NCBI RefSeq assembly: GCF_006788895.1
Contig: NZ_VFRA01000001.1
Coordinates: 558,001-622,000, forward strand
Source of the DNA: Rhodoglobus vestalii
Lineage (GTDB): Bacteria > Actinomycetota > Actinomycetes > Actinomycetales > Microbacteriaceae
DNA: 64,000 nt
Reading direction: 5' to 3'
The notes under the pieces were generated by a model. The model searched no databases. It saw only the letters and a program-made list of their open reading frames with translations, and was not told the origin of the DNA. The translations under genes and the position numbers were made by a program. Below, one piece after another: positions 50,253-58,533 of the stretch; position 1 is the first letter of the stretch; each line of letters begins with the position of its first letter.

Positions 50253-51019
50253 CAATCACAAGCCCCGCACTCGCACATCCTGCGAGCCCAATGAAACGCA
50301 TCACCAACGTGGCGCGGCTACACTTCGCGAACCCGTGGACTACTCTCACTCTGCCGTGGATCATTCTTGGCGTGATCTTCATCGGCAACGTGAGCATCTG
50401 GTGGATCATCTACTCGGCCTCTCCTGCCGAGAACCGCGCAGACGTGCTGAGCGGGCTGAATTTCGGTGGCGGCAACTTCTTCATCTTCATCTACATGATG
50501 GTGGTGGCGATTCAGGCGATGAGCATCACGTTCCCCTACGCACTTGGTTTCGGCGTCACCCGCCGGGATTACTATCTCGGCAGCTCGCTCGCCTTTGTGA
50601 TCCTTGCCGCGATCTACACCGCGGGGCTCACCATTCTGGCTGCTATCGAAGATGCGACAAATGGATGGGGGTTTGGCGGCAGCCTGTTCGCCACCATTTT
50701 CGTCGGCGACACTACGCTTGAGCGCATCTATGTGCAGTTCCTGCTGTTCCTGTTCTTCTTCTTCTTCGGATCAGCAATCGCGACCGTCTGGTTGCGGTGG
50801 AAAGCCAATGGGGTGGCTGCATTCTTCATCGTCCTCGGAATACTGTTGGTGGCGGGTCTTGCTCTCGTAACATTCACCGACTCATGGGGTGCCCTCGGTG
50901 AGACGCTCGTCAGCCTGGGCCGCATCGGCATTGTGAGCTGGAGCCTGGTCGCCACAGCCATCAGCGCTGTCGCCGGCTTCTTATTGCTGCGTAGAGCAAC
51001 CCCGCGAAACTCGGCATAG
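50249..51019 (+). CDS. ABC transporter permease (YtrC-like)
   Basis: 256 residues with six predicted transmembrane helices: about 30-52, 74-98, 110-132, 155-175, 182-204 and 218-238. No nucleotide-binding motif. ATG 50249 overlaps the ATPase stop. It ends the three-gene GntR-ATPase-permease operon and converges on the GNAT gene with a 22-bp gap. Topology and operon order define it; the transported compound is unknown. Confidence 0.88.
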   Translation: MTITSPALAHPASPMKRITNVARLHFANPWTTLTLPWIILGVIFIGNVSIWWIIYSASPAENRADVLSGLNFGGGNFFIFIYMMVVAIQAMSITFPYALGFGVTRRDYYLGSSLAFVILAAIYTAGLTILAAIEDATNGWGFGGSLFATIFVGDTTLERIYVQFLLFLFFFFFGSAIATVWLRWKANGVAAFFIVLGILLVAGLALVTFTDSWGALGETLVSLGRIGIVSWSLVATAISAVAGFLLLRRATPRNSA

Positions 51020-51041
51020 AGCACACCGGCACGAGAGCGGG

Positions 51042-51536
51042 CTACGCCCCGAGCGATTTCTGCAAAATGTAGGTGCCGACCCAGCGATCGAACTTGAAGC
51101 CGACGCGCGTAAGGTGCCCGACCGATTCGAAGCCGAGTTTGTGGTGCAGGTGCACGGAAGCGTCGGCCCCCTCATCCGAAATCACGGCAATGAGTTCGCG
51201 GATGCCCGCCTCGCGTCCGCGCTCAATCAGAGCCTCCATGAGAACACGGCCCAGCCCCTGTCCGGTGGCCGCGGGTGAGAGGTAGATCGAGCTTTCGACG
51301 GTGTGCCGATAAGCAGCTTTGGGGCGCCACGAGCACATCGCCGCATAGCCAACGGCACGATCGTTGTCATCGGCGGCCACCACAAACGGCATCCCAGCCG
51401 ATTGCACGGTGGTGCGCTTTAGCTCCATAGTTTCGGCGGTCACCGCACCGACGTCGAAGGTGACGACAGTGTTCAGCACAAAGTGGCCGTAGATTTCGGC
51501 GAGCGCACCAGCATCACTGGCTGTGGCATCTCTCAA
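51042..51536 (-). CDS. GNAT-family N-acetyltransferase (phosphinothricin-acetyltransferase-like)
   Basis: 164 residues. LRDATASDAGALAEIYGHFV at the start, the acetyl-CoA loop GQGLGRVLMEALIERGRE and HHKLGFESVGHLTRVGFKF are the PAT/YncA pattern. Such enzymes acetylate small amines including phosphinothricin or methionine sulfoximine. The start is uncertain: TTG 51536 gives the shown length, yet family-like sequence continues a few codons upstream, where GGGAG precedes an ATC codon. Convergent with the ABC operon. Confidence 0.85.
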   Translation of the reverse strand: MRDATASDAGALAEIYGHFVLNTVVTFDVGAVTAETMELKRTTVQSAGMPFVVAADDNDRAVGYAAMCSWRPKAAYRHTVESSIYLSPAATGQGLGRVLMEALIERGREAGIRELIAVISDEGADASVHLHHKLGFESVGHLTRVGFKFDRWVGTYILQKSLGA

Positions 51537-51586
51537 CTGGAATGCGATGGGGTTCTCCCGGGGTGTGGGTAACTGAGAAGACTATT

Positions 51587-52255
51587 TTAGGGGTCGATGC
51601 GCCAGTCGATTGCCGCTCCTCCCTGCGCCTCAAGCGCAGCGTTAACCCGGCTGAAGGGCTGTGAACCAAAAAAGCCCCGACTGGCCGACAGTGGGCTCGG
51701 GTGCGGGCTCACGACCACTGGTGTGTCGCCAAGCAAAGGGACGATGGATGCCGCATCTTTCCCCCACAGCACGGCGACAAGTGGTTGCGGCCGTTCCGCG
51801 AGAGCCCGAATCGCGTGGGCGGTCACCTCTTCCCAGCCGTGACGGCGGTGCGAGCCGGTCTCCGCTACCTGCACCGTCAGCACCCTGTTGAGCAGCAGCA
51901 CGCCCTGGCGCTGCCATGCGCTGAGGTCGCCGTGCGCTGCAGGCGGGATGCCAAGATCGTCCTTCAGCTCCCGATAGATGTTGGCGAGGCTGCGTGGCAA
52001 CGGCCGCACCTCTCGGTCAGTCGAGAATGCCAAGCCGATCGGATGCCCGGGAGTCGGGTACGGGTCTTGCCCCACAATCAGCACCCGCACGTCGTCGAAC
52101 GGGGTCTGGAAGGCGCGCAGCACAGCCTCCGGCTCCGGCAACCACGGCCGCCCCACCTCGGTCTCGTGGTCAAGAAATTCCCCAACAGCGTCTAACTCTG
52201 CGGCCATGGGCTGCAACAGGCGAGCCCACCCCGGGTCGACACTGCAGAGATCCAT
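51587..52255 (-). CDS. ung: Uracil-DNA glycosylase
   Basis: 222 residues, family 1 UDG removing uracil from DNA. The catalytic water-activating Asp lies in [20 protein letters not shown], the Asn-containing uracil pocket in [11 protein letters not shown], and the DNA-intercalating loop and His in [23 protein letters not shown] 52255 follows a TAGCGT -10 by 6 nt. Diverges from the MFS gene across 44 bp. Confidence 0.97.
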   Translation of the reverse strand: MDLCSVDPGWARLLQPMAAELDAVGEFLDHETEVGRPWLPEPEAVLRAFQTPFDDVRVLIVGQDPYPTPGHPIGLAFSTDREVRPLPRSLANIYRELKDDLGIPPAAHGDLSAWQRQGVLLLNRVLTVQVAETGSHRRHGWEEVTAHAIRALAERPQPLVAVLWGKDAASIVPLLGDTPVVVSPHPSPLSASRGFFGSQPFSRVNAALEAQGGAAIDWRIDP

Positions 52256-52261
52256 AGCAGT

Positions 52262-52267
52262 ACGCTA
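52262..52267 (-). promoter_or_regulatory. -10 element of ung
   Basis: TAGCGT on the minus strand, 6 nt before ATG 52255; leaderless arrangement. Confidence 0.45.
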
Positions 52268-52287
52268 GCTTCTGCCGACCGAACCGA

Positions 52288-52293
52288 TAGCAT
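52288..52293 (+). promoter_or_regulatory. -10 element of the MFS gene
   Basis: TAGCAT, 6 nt before ATG 52300; leaderless arrangement, 20 bp from the opposing ung -10. Confidence 0.45.
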
Positions 52294-52299
52294 CCGTTC

Positions 52300-53778
52300 A
52301 TGTCATTGCTGCGTGGAAAATCCGGTGCCATCACGATGGGCCTCATCGGCTACCTGTTCTTTGTCGAACTGGTGAGCGGAATCATTCAGGGGTACTACAT
52401 CCCGCTGATTCCCGATCTAGTTGAGCATTTGGGCATCCGTGATGCTGACTTCAACTGGTTCGAGGCCGCACAACTGCTGCTGAGCGCCATTGTGGTGCCG
52501 ATTCTGGCGAAGCTCGGCGACATGCACGGCCACAAGCGCATCCTGCTGGTTTCGACAGTGCTGACGGCCGGCGCGACCTGGTGGTTAGCATTCACCGGTG
52601 ACTTCACAAGCTTCTTGATCGCATGGGCACTGCAGGGTTTCTACGTTGTGTGGCTCCCGCTCGAAGTAGCACTGATCTTTGATCGCGGGCGCGCGACCGG
52701 GTCCGGTGCGTCCCAGACCCGTCGAGCCGCAGGTCTCCTCGTCGTTGCCCTCGAAGCCGGTGCCATCATGGGCGCTCTCGGCGGCGGCCGCATCTTCAAG
52801 GTGTTCGACGAAAACGTGCAGCAGACCCTCATGATCCCGGCAATCGCCGTGACCATCGCCTTCTTCGTGATTCTGTTCGGCGTTCCTGAGTCAAAGCCGC
52901 TACCGGGCCGCTCGCTCGACTTCTGGGGTTTCGTGATCCTCACAATCGGGCTCCTACTGATCACCTCTGGGCTCACGTTTTTGCGCATCAATGGGCCAGG
53001 CGCACTATGGGTGTACCTGCTGATGCTCGCCGGTGTCGCCACGTTCATTCCGTGGGGCCGCTACGAACTGCGCCAGAAAGACCCCGCAATCGATCTTCGG
53101 ATGCTGCGAGACCCCAGCATGTGGCCGATCCAACTCACTGCGGGGCTCGTCGGCATCAGCCTCCTCGGGGCCCAGGCGCCGCTAGCAACCTTCGCGGGAA
53201 CCGACCCCATTAACGGCTACGGGCTCGGCATGGAATCGGACGAGATCTCGTACATCATCGGCGCCTATCTGGTTTCGATGATTGTGGGGGCGTTGCTATT
53301 CCCTGTGCTCTCGAAACGGAAAAGCCCGCGGGTGGCCCTCATCGTCGCGACCTTCTTCGTCGCGACTGGTTACCTGATGTTCTTGCCCTTCCACGACACG
53401 GTGCTCAGCGTGTTCCTCAACATGAGCGTTGCCGGACTCGGCTCCGGTGCCCTCGTTGGCGCGCTCCCTGCCGCAGCCGCCGCCGCCGCTCCGCGCGGTC
53501 AGACCGGCATCGCGACGGCACTCACCAACACGACGAAAACGCTTGGTGGATCGTTCGCCTCCGCGGTCTTCGCGATCGTGCTGGTCGCTGGTGCCGCATC
53601 CGCCGTCACCGAAACAGCGTCGAGTCTGCTCGGCTACCTCACGGTCTTTACGATCTGCGGTGTGGGCGCACTCGTCGCGGCGGTGCTGCTATTCCTCGTG
53701 CCCAAGCTCGCCTTCGCCGATGTTGTTGATGACATCGACGAACTCGTGCCTGCGATCGAGACAGACGATAAGGTCTAG
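52300..53778 (+). CDS. Major facilitator superfamily transporter (DHA2-like)
   Basis: 492 residues with 13-14 hydrophobic segments, the count of drug:proton antiporter family 2. LAKLGDMHGHKRILLVS is the MFS motif A loop between helices 2 and 3. The last helices are followed by an acidic tail (DVVDDIDELVPAIETDDKV). An efflux role is inferred from family. Its TAG stop overlaps the stop of the convergent SDR gene. Confidence 0.9.
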   Translation: MSLLRGKSGAITMGLIGYLFFVELVSGIIQGYYIPLIPDLVEHLGIRDADFNWFEAAQLLLSAIVVPILAKLGDMHGHKRILLVSTVLTAGATWWLAFTGDFTSFLIAWALQGFYVVWLPLEVALIFDRGRATGSGASQTRRAAGLLVVALEAGAIMGALGGGRIFKVFDENVQQTLMIPAIAVTIAFFVILFGVPESKPLPGRSLDFWGFVILTIGLLLITSGLTFLRINGPGALWVYLLMLAGVATFIPWGRYELRQKDPAIDLRMLRDPSMWPIQLTAGLVGISLLGAQAPLATFAGTDPINGYGLGMESDEISYIIGAYLVSMIVGALLFPVLSKRKSPRVALIVATFFVATGYLMFLPFHDTVLSVFLNMSVAGLGSGALVGALPAAAAAAAPRGQTGIATALTNTTKTLGGSFASAVFAIVLVAGAASAVTETASSLLGYLTVFTICGVGALVAAVLLFLVPKLAFADVVDDIDELVPAIETDDKV

Positions 53779-54548
53779 CGAATCTTCAGTTCGCCCCGGA
53801 TCATCTTGTGGGGTGCGGCTTGGGCGACAGGCTTCACCGTAATCAGGTCAAGGTTGACGAACGGCGGCAACTCAATGGCGTGCACAATCGTTTCAGCAAT
53901 GTCTTCGGCAACGAGTGGGTCGGGCACATTGTCGTAGACCGAGTCGGCTTTGGCCGTATCGCCAGCGAAGCGCACAAGCGCAAACTCTTCGGTCTTCACC
54001 ATTCCGGGCGCAACCTCGATCACCCGAATCGGCTCCCCCGCAAGCTCCAACCGCAGCACAGCAGTGAGGGCGTGCTGGGCGAACTTGGCAGCGTTGTAGC
54101 CGCTACCACCCTCGTAAGCAACATGGCCAGCAATCGAGGTGACCATGAGGATGCTCGCGCTCTGACCCGCAACGATTCCCTCGCGCAGCAGCGGCAAGAG
54201 CGCACTGGTTACTCGCTTGGTGCCCACAACGTTGACATCGAACATGCGCGTCCAGTCATCCGGGTCGCTGTCCTCGACACTGGCGAGACCAAAAGCCCCA
54301 CCCGCGTTATTGACGAGGGCATGGATGGGGCCGAGCTCACGCAGGTAGCCGGCGAGAGCGTCAACATCGTTCTGTTTCGTCACATCGGCAACGAAAGTAT
54401 CGACCCCAGTCTCCGCCGCGAGCGCCGCGAGCCGTTCTTCGCGACGCGCAACGGCGACCACCTGCCACCCGTGTTTCACGAACCGCCTCGCGGTCGCTTC
54501 GCCAATTCCCGAACTTGCTCCCGTAACCACTACTCGCCGATTCACCAT
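53775..54548 (-). CDS. Short-chain dehydrogenase/reductase
   Basis: 257 residues of the classical SDR fold. The cofactor motif is VVVTGASSGIGEATARRF with basic residues after strand two (VARREERL), indicating NADP preference; HALVNNAGGAF is the NNAG motif; the catalytic Ser-Tyr-Lys set is VTSIAG, then YEGGSGYNAAKFAQHAL. Close in style to the YdfG 3-hydroxy-acid/serine dehydrogenase group; substrate unproven. ATG 54548 is 6 nt after TACTTT. Confidence 0.93.
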   Translation of the reverse strand: MVNRRVVVTGASSGIGEATARRFVKHGWQVVAVARREERLAALAAETGVDTFVADVTKQNDVDALAGYLRELGPIHALVNNAGGAFGLASVEDSDPDDWTRMFDVNVVGTKRVTSALLPLLREGIVAGQSASILMVTSIAGHVAYEGGSGYNAAKFAQHALTAVLRLELAGEPIRVIEVAPGMVKTEEFALVRFAGDTAKADSVYDNVPDPLVAEDIAETIVHAIELPPFVNLDLITVKPVAQAAPHKMIRGELKIR

Positions 54549-54554
54549 TCCTCC

Positions 54555-54560
54555 AAAGTA
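54555..54560 (-). promoter_or_regulatory. -10 element of the SDR gene
   Basis: TACTTT on the minus strand, then GGAGGA and ATG 54548. The GGAGG lies only 1 nt from ATG, as at the aldehyde dehydrogenase gene. Confidence 0.5.
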
Positions 54561-54567
54561 GCGGTAT

Positions 54568-54573
54568 TACACT
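54568..54573 (+). promoter_or_regulatory. -10 element of the acyltransferase gene
   Basis: TACACT, 7 nt before ATG 54581; leaderless arrangement. Only 7 bp separate it from the opposing SDR -10. Confidence 0.5.
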
Positions 54574-54580
54574 TCAACGA

Positions 54581-55678
54581 ATGACCGGAGTATCTCTCGG
54601 CGGCCCGCGGGCCGCCCGCACCCCCAAGGTGCGCACACCGCAGTGGGATAACGCCCGCTTTCTTGCCGTCACCCTCGTGGTAATCGGCCACGGCATCCAG
54701 CGGCTCACCTACGAATCCAACAACGCTCTCGCGTTGTACCTCTTCATCTACGCATTTCATATGCCCGCGTTCGCCATCATCAGTGGCTATTTCTCCAAAC
54801 CGGGGCCCCCCTCGGCCAAGCAGATGCGTCGCGTGCTCACTGACATCCTGTTGCCGTACTTCATCATGGAAGCCATCTGGTCTCTCGTGAAATTCTTTGC
54901 CGAAGGTGAAGCCGATCTCAACCCCTCACAACCCAGCTGGACACTCTGGTTTCTGCTTGCCCTGGGTATTTTCCGGCTCGTGCTTCCCTACCTGGCGCTG
55001 CTCCGCTGGCCTCTCGTCTGGGCGGTTATCGCCTCCGTCGGGGTCGGCTACTTCGACAACGTCGATAGCACCTTCTCACTCTCCCGAGCCATCGGCATTC
55101 TTCCCTTCTTCGTGCTGGGGTGGAAACTTCGGGAGTGGGGAACCGTCGACCGCTGGCAAACAACCAGACGATCTGTCTGGCTATACCGGGGGCTTGCCGT
55201 TGCCGTTCTCGCGGGTTGGCTTGCCATCGTCTTAAGCAACATTGAACTCTGGCGAACCATTGACCTGCGCTTCTGGTTCTTTTACGACGCCTCCTACCAC
55301 GGGCTGGGCGAAGACCAGTGGTTTGCGGGCGGCGTTCGTCTCGCTCTCATCGTGCTCGCGGTGATTCTTAGCGCCGCGTTCTTCGTACTCGTGCCGCGCC
55401 GTCACACCTGGATCACGGATGCCGGGCAGGCCACCATGTACGTCTACCTACTCCACAGCTTCGTTCTCTACCCCCTCCGCGAGAGTGGACTCCTGCAGGA
55501 TGAACGCACTTCTGCCATGTGGCTGCTGAGCCTCGTTCTCGCCTCGATCGGAGTGGCCCTGGTGCTCTCTACCCCGGTTGTGAAGAAAATCTTCCACCCC
55601 ATCATTGAACCGAAGCCCCAGTGGCTGTTTGCCCCACTGCCAGACAAATCGCCTGACAAATCGCCTGACAAACCTTGA
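54581..55678 (+). CDS. Acyltransferase-3-family membrane protein
   Basis: 365 residues, about ten transmembrane helices. The start RTPQWDNARFLAVTLVVIGH contains the conserved Asp/Arg and His of the acyltransferase-3 family, and FHMPAFAIISGYFSKPG is the second signature. Such enzymes O-acylate cell-surface sugars or, in the fucose-4-O-acetylase branch, exopolysaccharide. The C-terminus carries a short repeated Asp-Lys-Ser-Pro tail from a 12-bp DNA repeat. ATG 54581 follows TACACT by 7 nt. Confidence 0.88.
   Translation: MTGVSLGGPRAARTPKVRTPQWDNARFLAVTLVVIGHGIQRLTYESNNALALYLFIYAFHMPAFAIISGYFSKPGPPSAKQMRRVLTDILLPYFIMEAIWSLVKFFAEGEADLNPSQPSWTLWFLLALGIFRLVLPYLALLRWPLVWAVIASVGVGYFDNVDSTFSLSRAIGILPFFVLGWKLREWGTVDRWQTTRRSVWLYRGLAVAVLAGWLAIVLSNIELWRTIDLRFWFFYDASYHGLGEDQWFAGGVRLALIVLAVILSAAFFVLVPRRHTWITDAGQATMYVYLLHSFVLYPLRESGLLQDERTSAMWLLSLVLASIGVALVLSTPVVKKIFHPIIEPKPQWLFAPLPDKSPDKSPDKP
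55643..55674 (+). repeat. 12-bp tandem repeat GACAAATCGCCT (2.7 copies)
   Basis: Two exact copies plus a partial third at the 3' end of the acyltransferase gene, encoding a repeated DKSP tail. In-frame, so copy-number change is tolerated. Confidence 0.9.
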
Positions 55679-55701
55679 GTTACGAGATATTTCGCGACTA
55701 A

Positions 55702-55730
55702 TTGACCCGGCTGCGCCCTGTCTTTAGGCT
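55702..55730 (+). promoter_or_regulatory. Promoter of metY
   Basis: TTGACC (55702-55707), 17-nt spacer, TAGGCT (55725-55730). Transcription would start near 55737, leaving a leader of about 40 nt with a GGGGG site before GTG 55779. The leader is too short for a SAM riboswitch. Confidence 0.7.
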
Positions 55731-55778
55731 CACAGTGTGGCGGACATCCCGATCCACCAACCGACCTAGGGGGCCGCC

Positions 55779-57098
55779 GTGAGCGACTGGAACTTTGAAA
55801 CCAAGCAGATCCACTCGGGCGCGCAGCCTGACCCCACCACCAACTCCCGGGCGACCCCGATCTACAAGACCACGGCCTACGTGTTCAACGACGCCGACCA
55901 TGCCAAGAACCTCTTTGCGCTGGCCGAGTTCGGCAACATCTACACCCGCATCCAGAACCCCACCCAGGATGTCGTGGAGCAGCGGGTTGCCGCCCTCGAA
56001 GGCGGGACCGCAGCACTGTTGCTCGCTTCCGGCCAGTCGGCAACCACCTTCGCCGTTCTCAACATTGCTCAGGCTGGCGATCACATCGTCTCGTCATCCT
56101 CTGTCTACGGCGGAACCTACAACCTCTTCAAGTACACGCTTGCCAAGCTCGGCATCGAAACCACGTTCGTTGAGAATCAGGATGACGCCGCCGAGTGGGC
56201 TGCCGCGGTACGACCCAACACCAAGCTGCTATTTGCCGAGACCATCGGTAACCCGCGCATTAACGTGCTCGATATCGAACTCGCTGCCGAGGTTGCGCAC
56301 GCCAACGGAGTGCCACTGATCGTTGACAACACGATCGCCACTCCGTACCTGATCCGCCCGCTCGAGCACGGTGCTGACATCGTGGTTCACTCGGCGACCA
56401 AGTTCTTGGGCGGCCACGGTACGGTGCTCGGTGGTGTGATCGTTGATGGTGGCAAGTTCGAGTGGTCGAAGAACGTGGAAAAATTCCCGGGTCTCACCGA
56501 GCCCGACCCCTCCTACCACGGTGCGAGCTACACCGGCGTGCTCGGCGATGCCATCGCCTACATCATCAAAGCGCGCGTTCAGTTGTTGCGTGACCTCGGA
56601 TCCGCCATTTCTCCGGACAGCGCATTCTCGCTGATTCAGGGAATTGAAACCCTCAGCCTGCGCATCGAACGCCACGTCCAGAACGCGCAAGAAGTTGCCG
56701 AATGGCTCGATAACCACAACGACGTCGACGTCGTGTACTACGCCGGGCTCCCCACGAGCCCGTGGTATGCCAACGCCAACAAGTACGCACCCAAGGGTGT
56801 CGGCGGAGTTCTCTCCTTCGAACTCAAGGGCGGAGTGGATGCCGGACGCTCGTTCGTCAACGGCGTCTCACTGTTCAGCCACGTTGCCAACATCGGTGAC
56901 GTGCGCAGCCTCATCATTCACCCCGCGTCGACCACCCACTCACAGCTCTCGCCCGAGCAGCAGTTGACCGCCGGAGTGACACCAGGACTGGTGCGTCTCT
57001 CGGTGGGTCTCGAGAACATCGAGGACATCAAGGCTGACCTGCAGGCAGGTTTTGATGCGGCACGCACAAAGACCGCTGAGGTTCGCGCTCGCGTCTAG
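55779..57098 (+). CDS. metY: O-acetylhomoserine sulfhydrylase
   Basis: 439 residues, PLP fold-type I Cys/Met metabolism enzyme that makes homocysteine from O-acetylhomoserine and sulfide. Opening WNFETKQIHSG, the PLP lysine in VVHSATKFLGGHGTVLGG and GDVRSLIIHPASTTHSQL near the end are typical of the long MetY form. The start is GTG 55779 after GGGGGCC. It lies 100 bp upstream of metX, which makes its substrate; each seems to have its own promoter region. Confidence 0.96.
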   Translation: MSDWNFETKQIHSGAQPDPTTNSRATPIYKTTAYVFNDADHAKNLFALAEFGNIYTRIQNPTQDVVEQRVAALEGGTAALLLASGQSATTFAVLNIAQAGDHIVSSSSVYGGTYNLFKYTLAKLGIETTFVENQDDAAEWAAAVRPNTKLLFAETIGNPRINVLDIELAAEVAHANGVPLIVDNTIATPYLIRPLEHGADIVVHSATKFLGGHGTVLGGVIVDGGKFEWSKNVEKFPGLTEPDPSYHGASYTGVLGDAIAYIIKARVQLLRDLGSAISPDSAFSLIQGIETLSLRIERHVQNAQEVAEWLDNHNDVDVVYYAGLPTSPWYANANKYAPKGVGGVLSFELKGGVDAGRSFVNGVSLFSHVANIGDVRSLIIHPASTTHSQLSPEQQLTAGVTPGLVRLSVGLENIEDIKADLQAGFDAARTKTAEVRARV

Positions 57099-57198
57099 GA
57101 CTCTTGACAGCGGCGGCGGTGTTCCTTGGACACTGTCGTCGCTGTGGTCGCCGTAATAATTTCGTACCGTACGTCATTGTTGACGATACTTGAGAGAC

Positions 57199-58404
57199 AT
57201 GGACTGGCAAACACCCGAAGACACCGTTCCTTCGGCATTTATCACCGACGCAAACGTGCGTTCGCTCCTCGGCAAGCCCCCAGCAACGGGCGCGTGGCGT
57301 GAGGGCGATCCGGTCGGTCAACGCCAGTTCATCACCGTCACTGACCTTGCGCTGGAGTTCAGCGGCCTACTTCCCTCGGCGCGCATCGCCTACGAGACGC
57401 ACGGCACTCTCAACGACGCCGCATCCAACGCAATCCTCGTGGCGCACGCCCTCACGGGTGACAGCCACATTGTGGGCAATCCCGGCAACGGACAGTCAAC
57501 TGCCGGATGGTGGAACGACTTAGTCGGACCAGGGAAAGCTATCGACACCAACCGCTGGTTCGTCGTTTCCCCCAATATTTTGGGCGGCTGCCAGGGCAGC
57601 ACCGGTCCGGCGTCTCACGCCCCCGATGGTGCGGAGTTCGGCGCCCGCTTCCCGTTCATCACCATTCGCGATCAGGTTGCAGCCCAGGTTGCTCTGAGCA
57701 ACGCCCTCGGTATTGATCGGTGGGCTGCCGTGATCGGCGGTTCGATGGGCGGGATGCACGCGCTCGAGTGGGCGGTCGGGCATCCTGATCGGCTCGAAAG
57801 GGTCGCGATCCTCGCCGCACCTCCGGTGTCGACCGCAGACCAGATCGGGCACAATTCGGTTCAAGTGGAGTCAATCCGCACCGATCCTGCCTTTGCCGAT
57901 GGCGCCTACTATGACGCCGCCGATGGCGATGGTCCGCATCGCGGGCTTGCGCTGGCCCGACGACTGGCACTGCTCAACTATCGTTCGCCCGATGAGCTCA
58001 ATGACCGTTTTGCTCGCACCTGGCAGAGCGAGGTAAGCCCGTGGGGTCGCGGTGGCCGCTATGCGGTCGAAAGCTACCTCGATTTTCATGGCAACAAGTT
58101 TGCGCGCCGTTTCGACGCCAACAGTTACATCACGCTGGTTGAGGCAATGAGTTCGCATGATGTTGCCCGTGGTCGCGGAACGCTTCAGCACGCTCTTGCC
58201 ACAGCTACGATGCCCGCGCTCGTGCTCGGCATCGACAGCGACCGGCTATTCCCCGTCTCGGGCCAAGAAATCATTGCCGAACACCTACCCGGCAACATCG
58301 ACGGTGCACGGCCCCACGTCATCCACTCGCCTTTTGGGCACGACGGGTTCCTCATCGAATCCACAATTGTGGGTGCCCAACTGGAGCGTTTGCTCAGTCT
58401 CTAG
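57199..58404 (+). CDS. metX: Homoserine O-acetyltransferase
   Basis: 401 residues, alpha/beta hydrolase fold, acetylating homoserine with acetyl-CoA. The nucleophile elbow is IGGSMGGMHALEWAVGHP; the Asp is in LVLGIDSDRLFPV and the His in HSPFGHDGFLIES, completing the Ser-Asp-His triad. FVVSPNILGGCQGSTGPAS is the conserved family segment. ATG 57199 has GAGAG close upstream; a TTG at 57190 is an alternative. Substrate homoserine comes from the hom gene at 30843-32159. Confidence 0.96.
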   Translation: MDWQTPEDTVPSAFITDANVRSLLGKPPATGAWREGDPVGQRQFITVTDLALEFSGLLPSARIAYETHGTLNDAASNAILVAHALTGDSHIVGNPGNGQSTAGWWNDLVGPGKAIDTNRWFVVSPNILGGCQGSTGPASHAPDGAEFGARFPFITIRDQVAAQVALSNALGIDRWAAVIGGSMGGMHALEWAVGHPDRLERVAILAAPPVSTADQIGHNSVQVESIRTDPAFADGAYYDAADGDGPHRGLALARRLALLNYRSPDELNDRFARTWQSEVSPWGRGGRYAVESYLDFHGNKFARRFDANSYITLVEAMSSHDVARGRGTLQHALATATMPALVLGIDSDRLFPVSGQEIIAEHLPGNIDGARPHVIHSPFGHDGFLIESTIVGAQLERLLSL

Positions 58405-58450
58405 AGCCAGCTAGAGCGGCCCAGAGTCGCCTTGAGTCACCCAGAGTCAC
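58401..58450. repeat. Degenerate 10-bp tandem array (5 units) after metX
   Basis: Five consecutive 10-bp units follow the metX stop: CTAGAGCCAG, CTAGAGCGGC, CCAGAGTCGC, CTTGAGTCAC, CCAGAGTCAC. Consensus is about CYAGAGYSRC. One unit equals roughly one helical turn, so a protein could bind along one face. Function unknown. Confidence 0.65.
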
Positions 58451-58533
58451 CTCGAACGCACCAGCCTGACGCCCCACACGGCCGTTTCTGCAGGACACAG
58501 AACGGTGCGCCACCCCCGACCGAGGGTAGAAAT

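Noticed and set aside
55731..55778. Possible SAM riboswitch upstream of metY
   Set aside because: The predicted leader is only about 40 nt and shows no SAM-I or SAM-II core.
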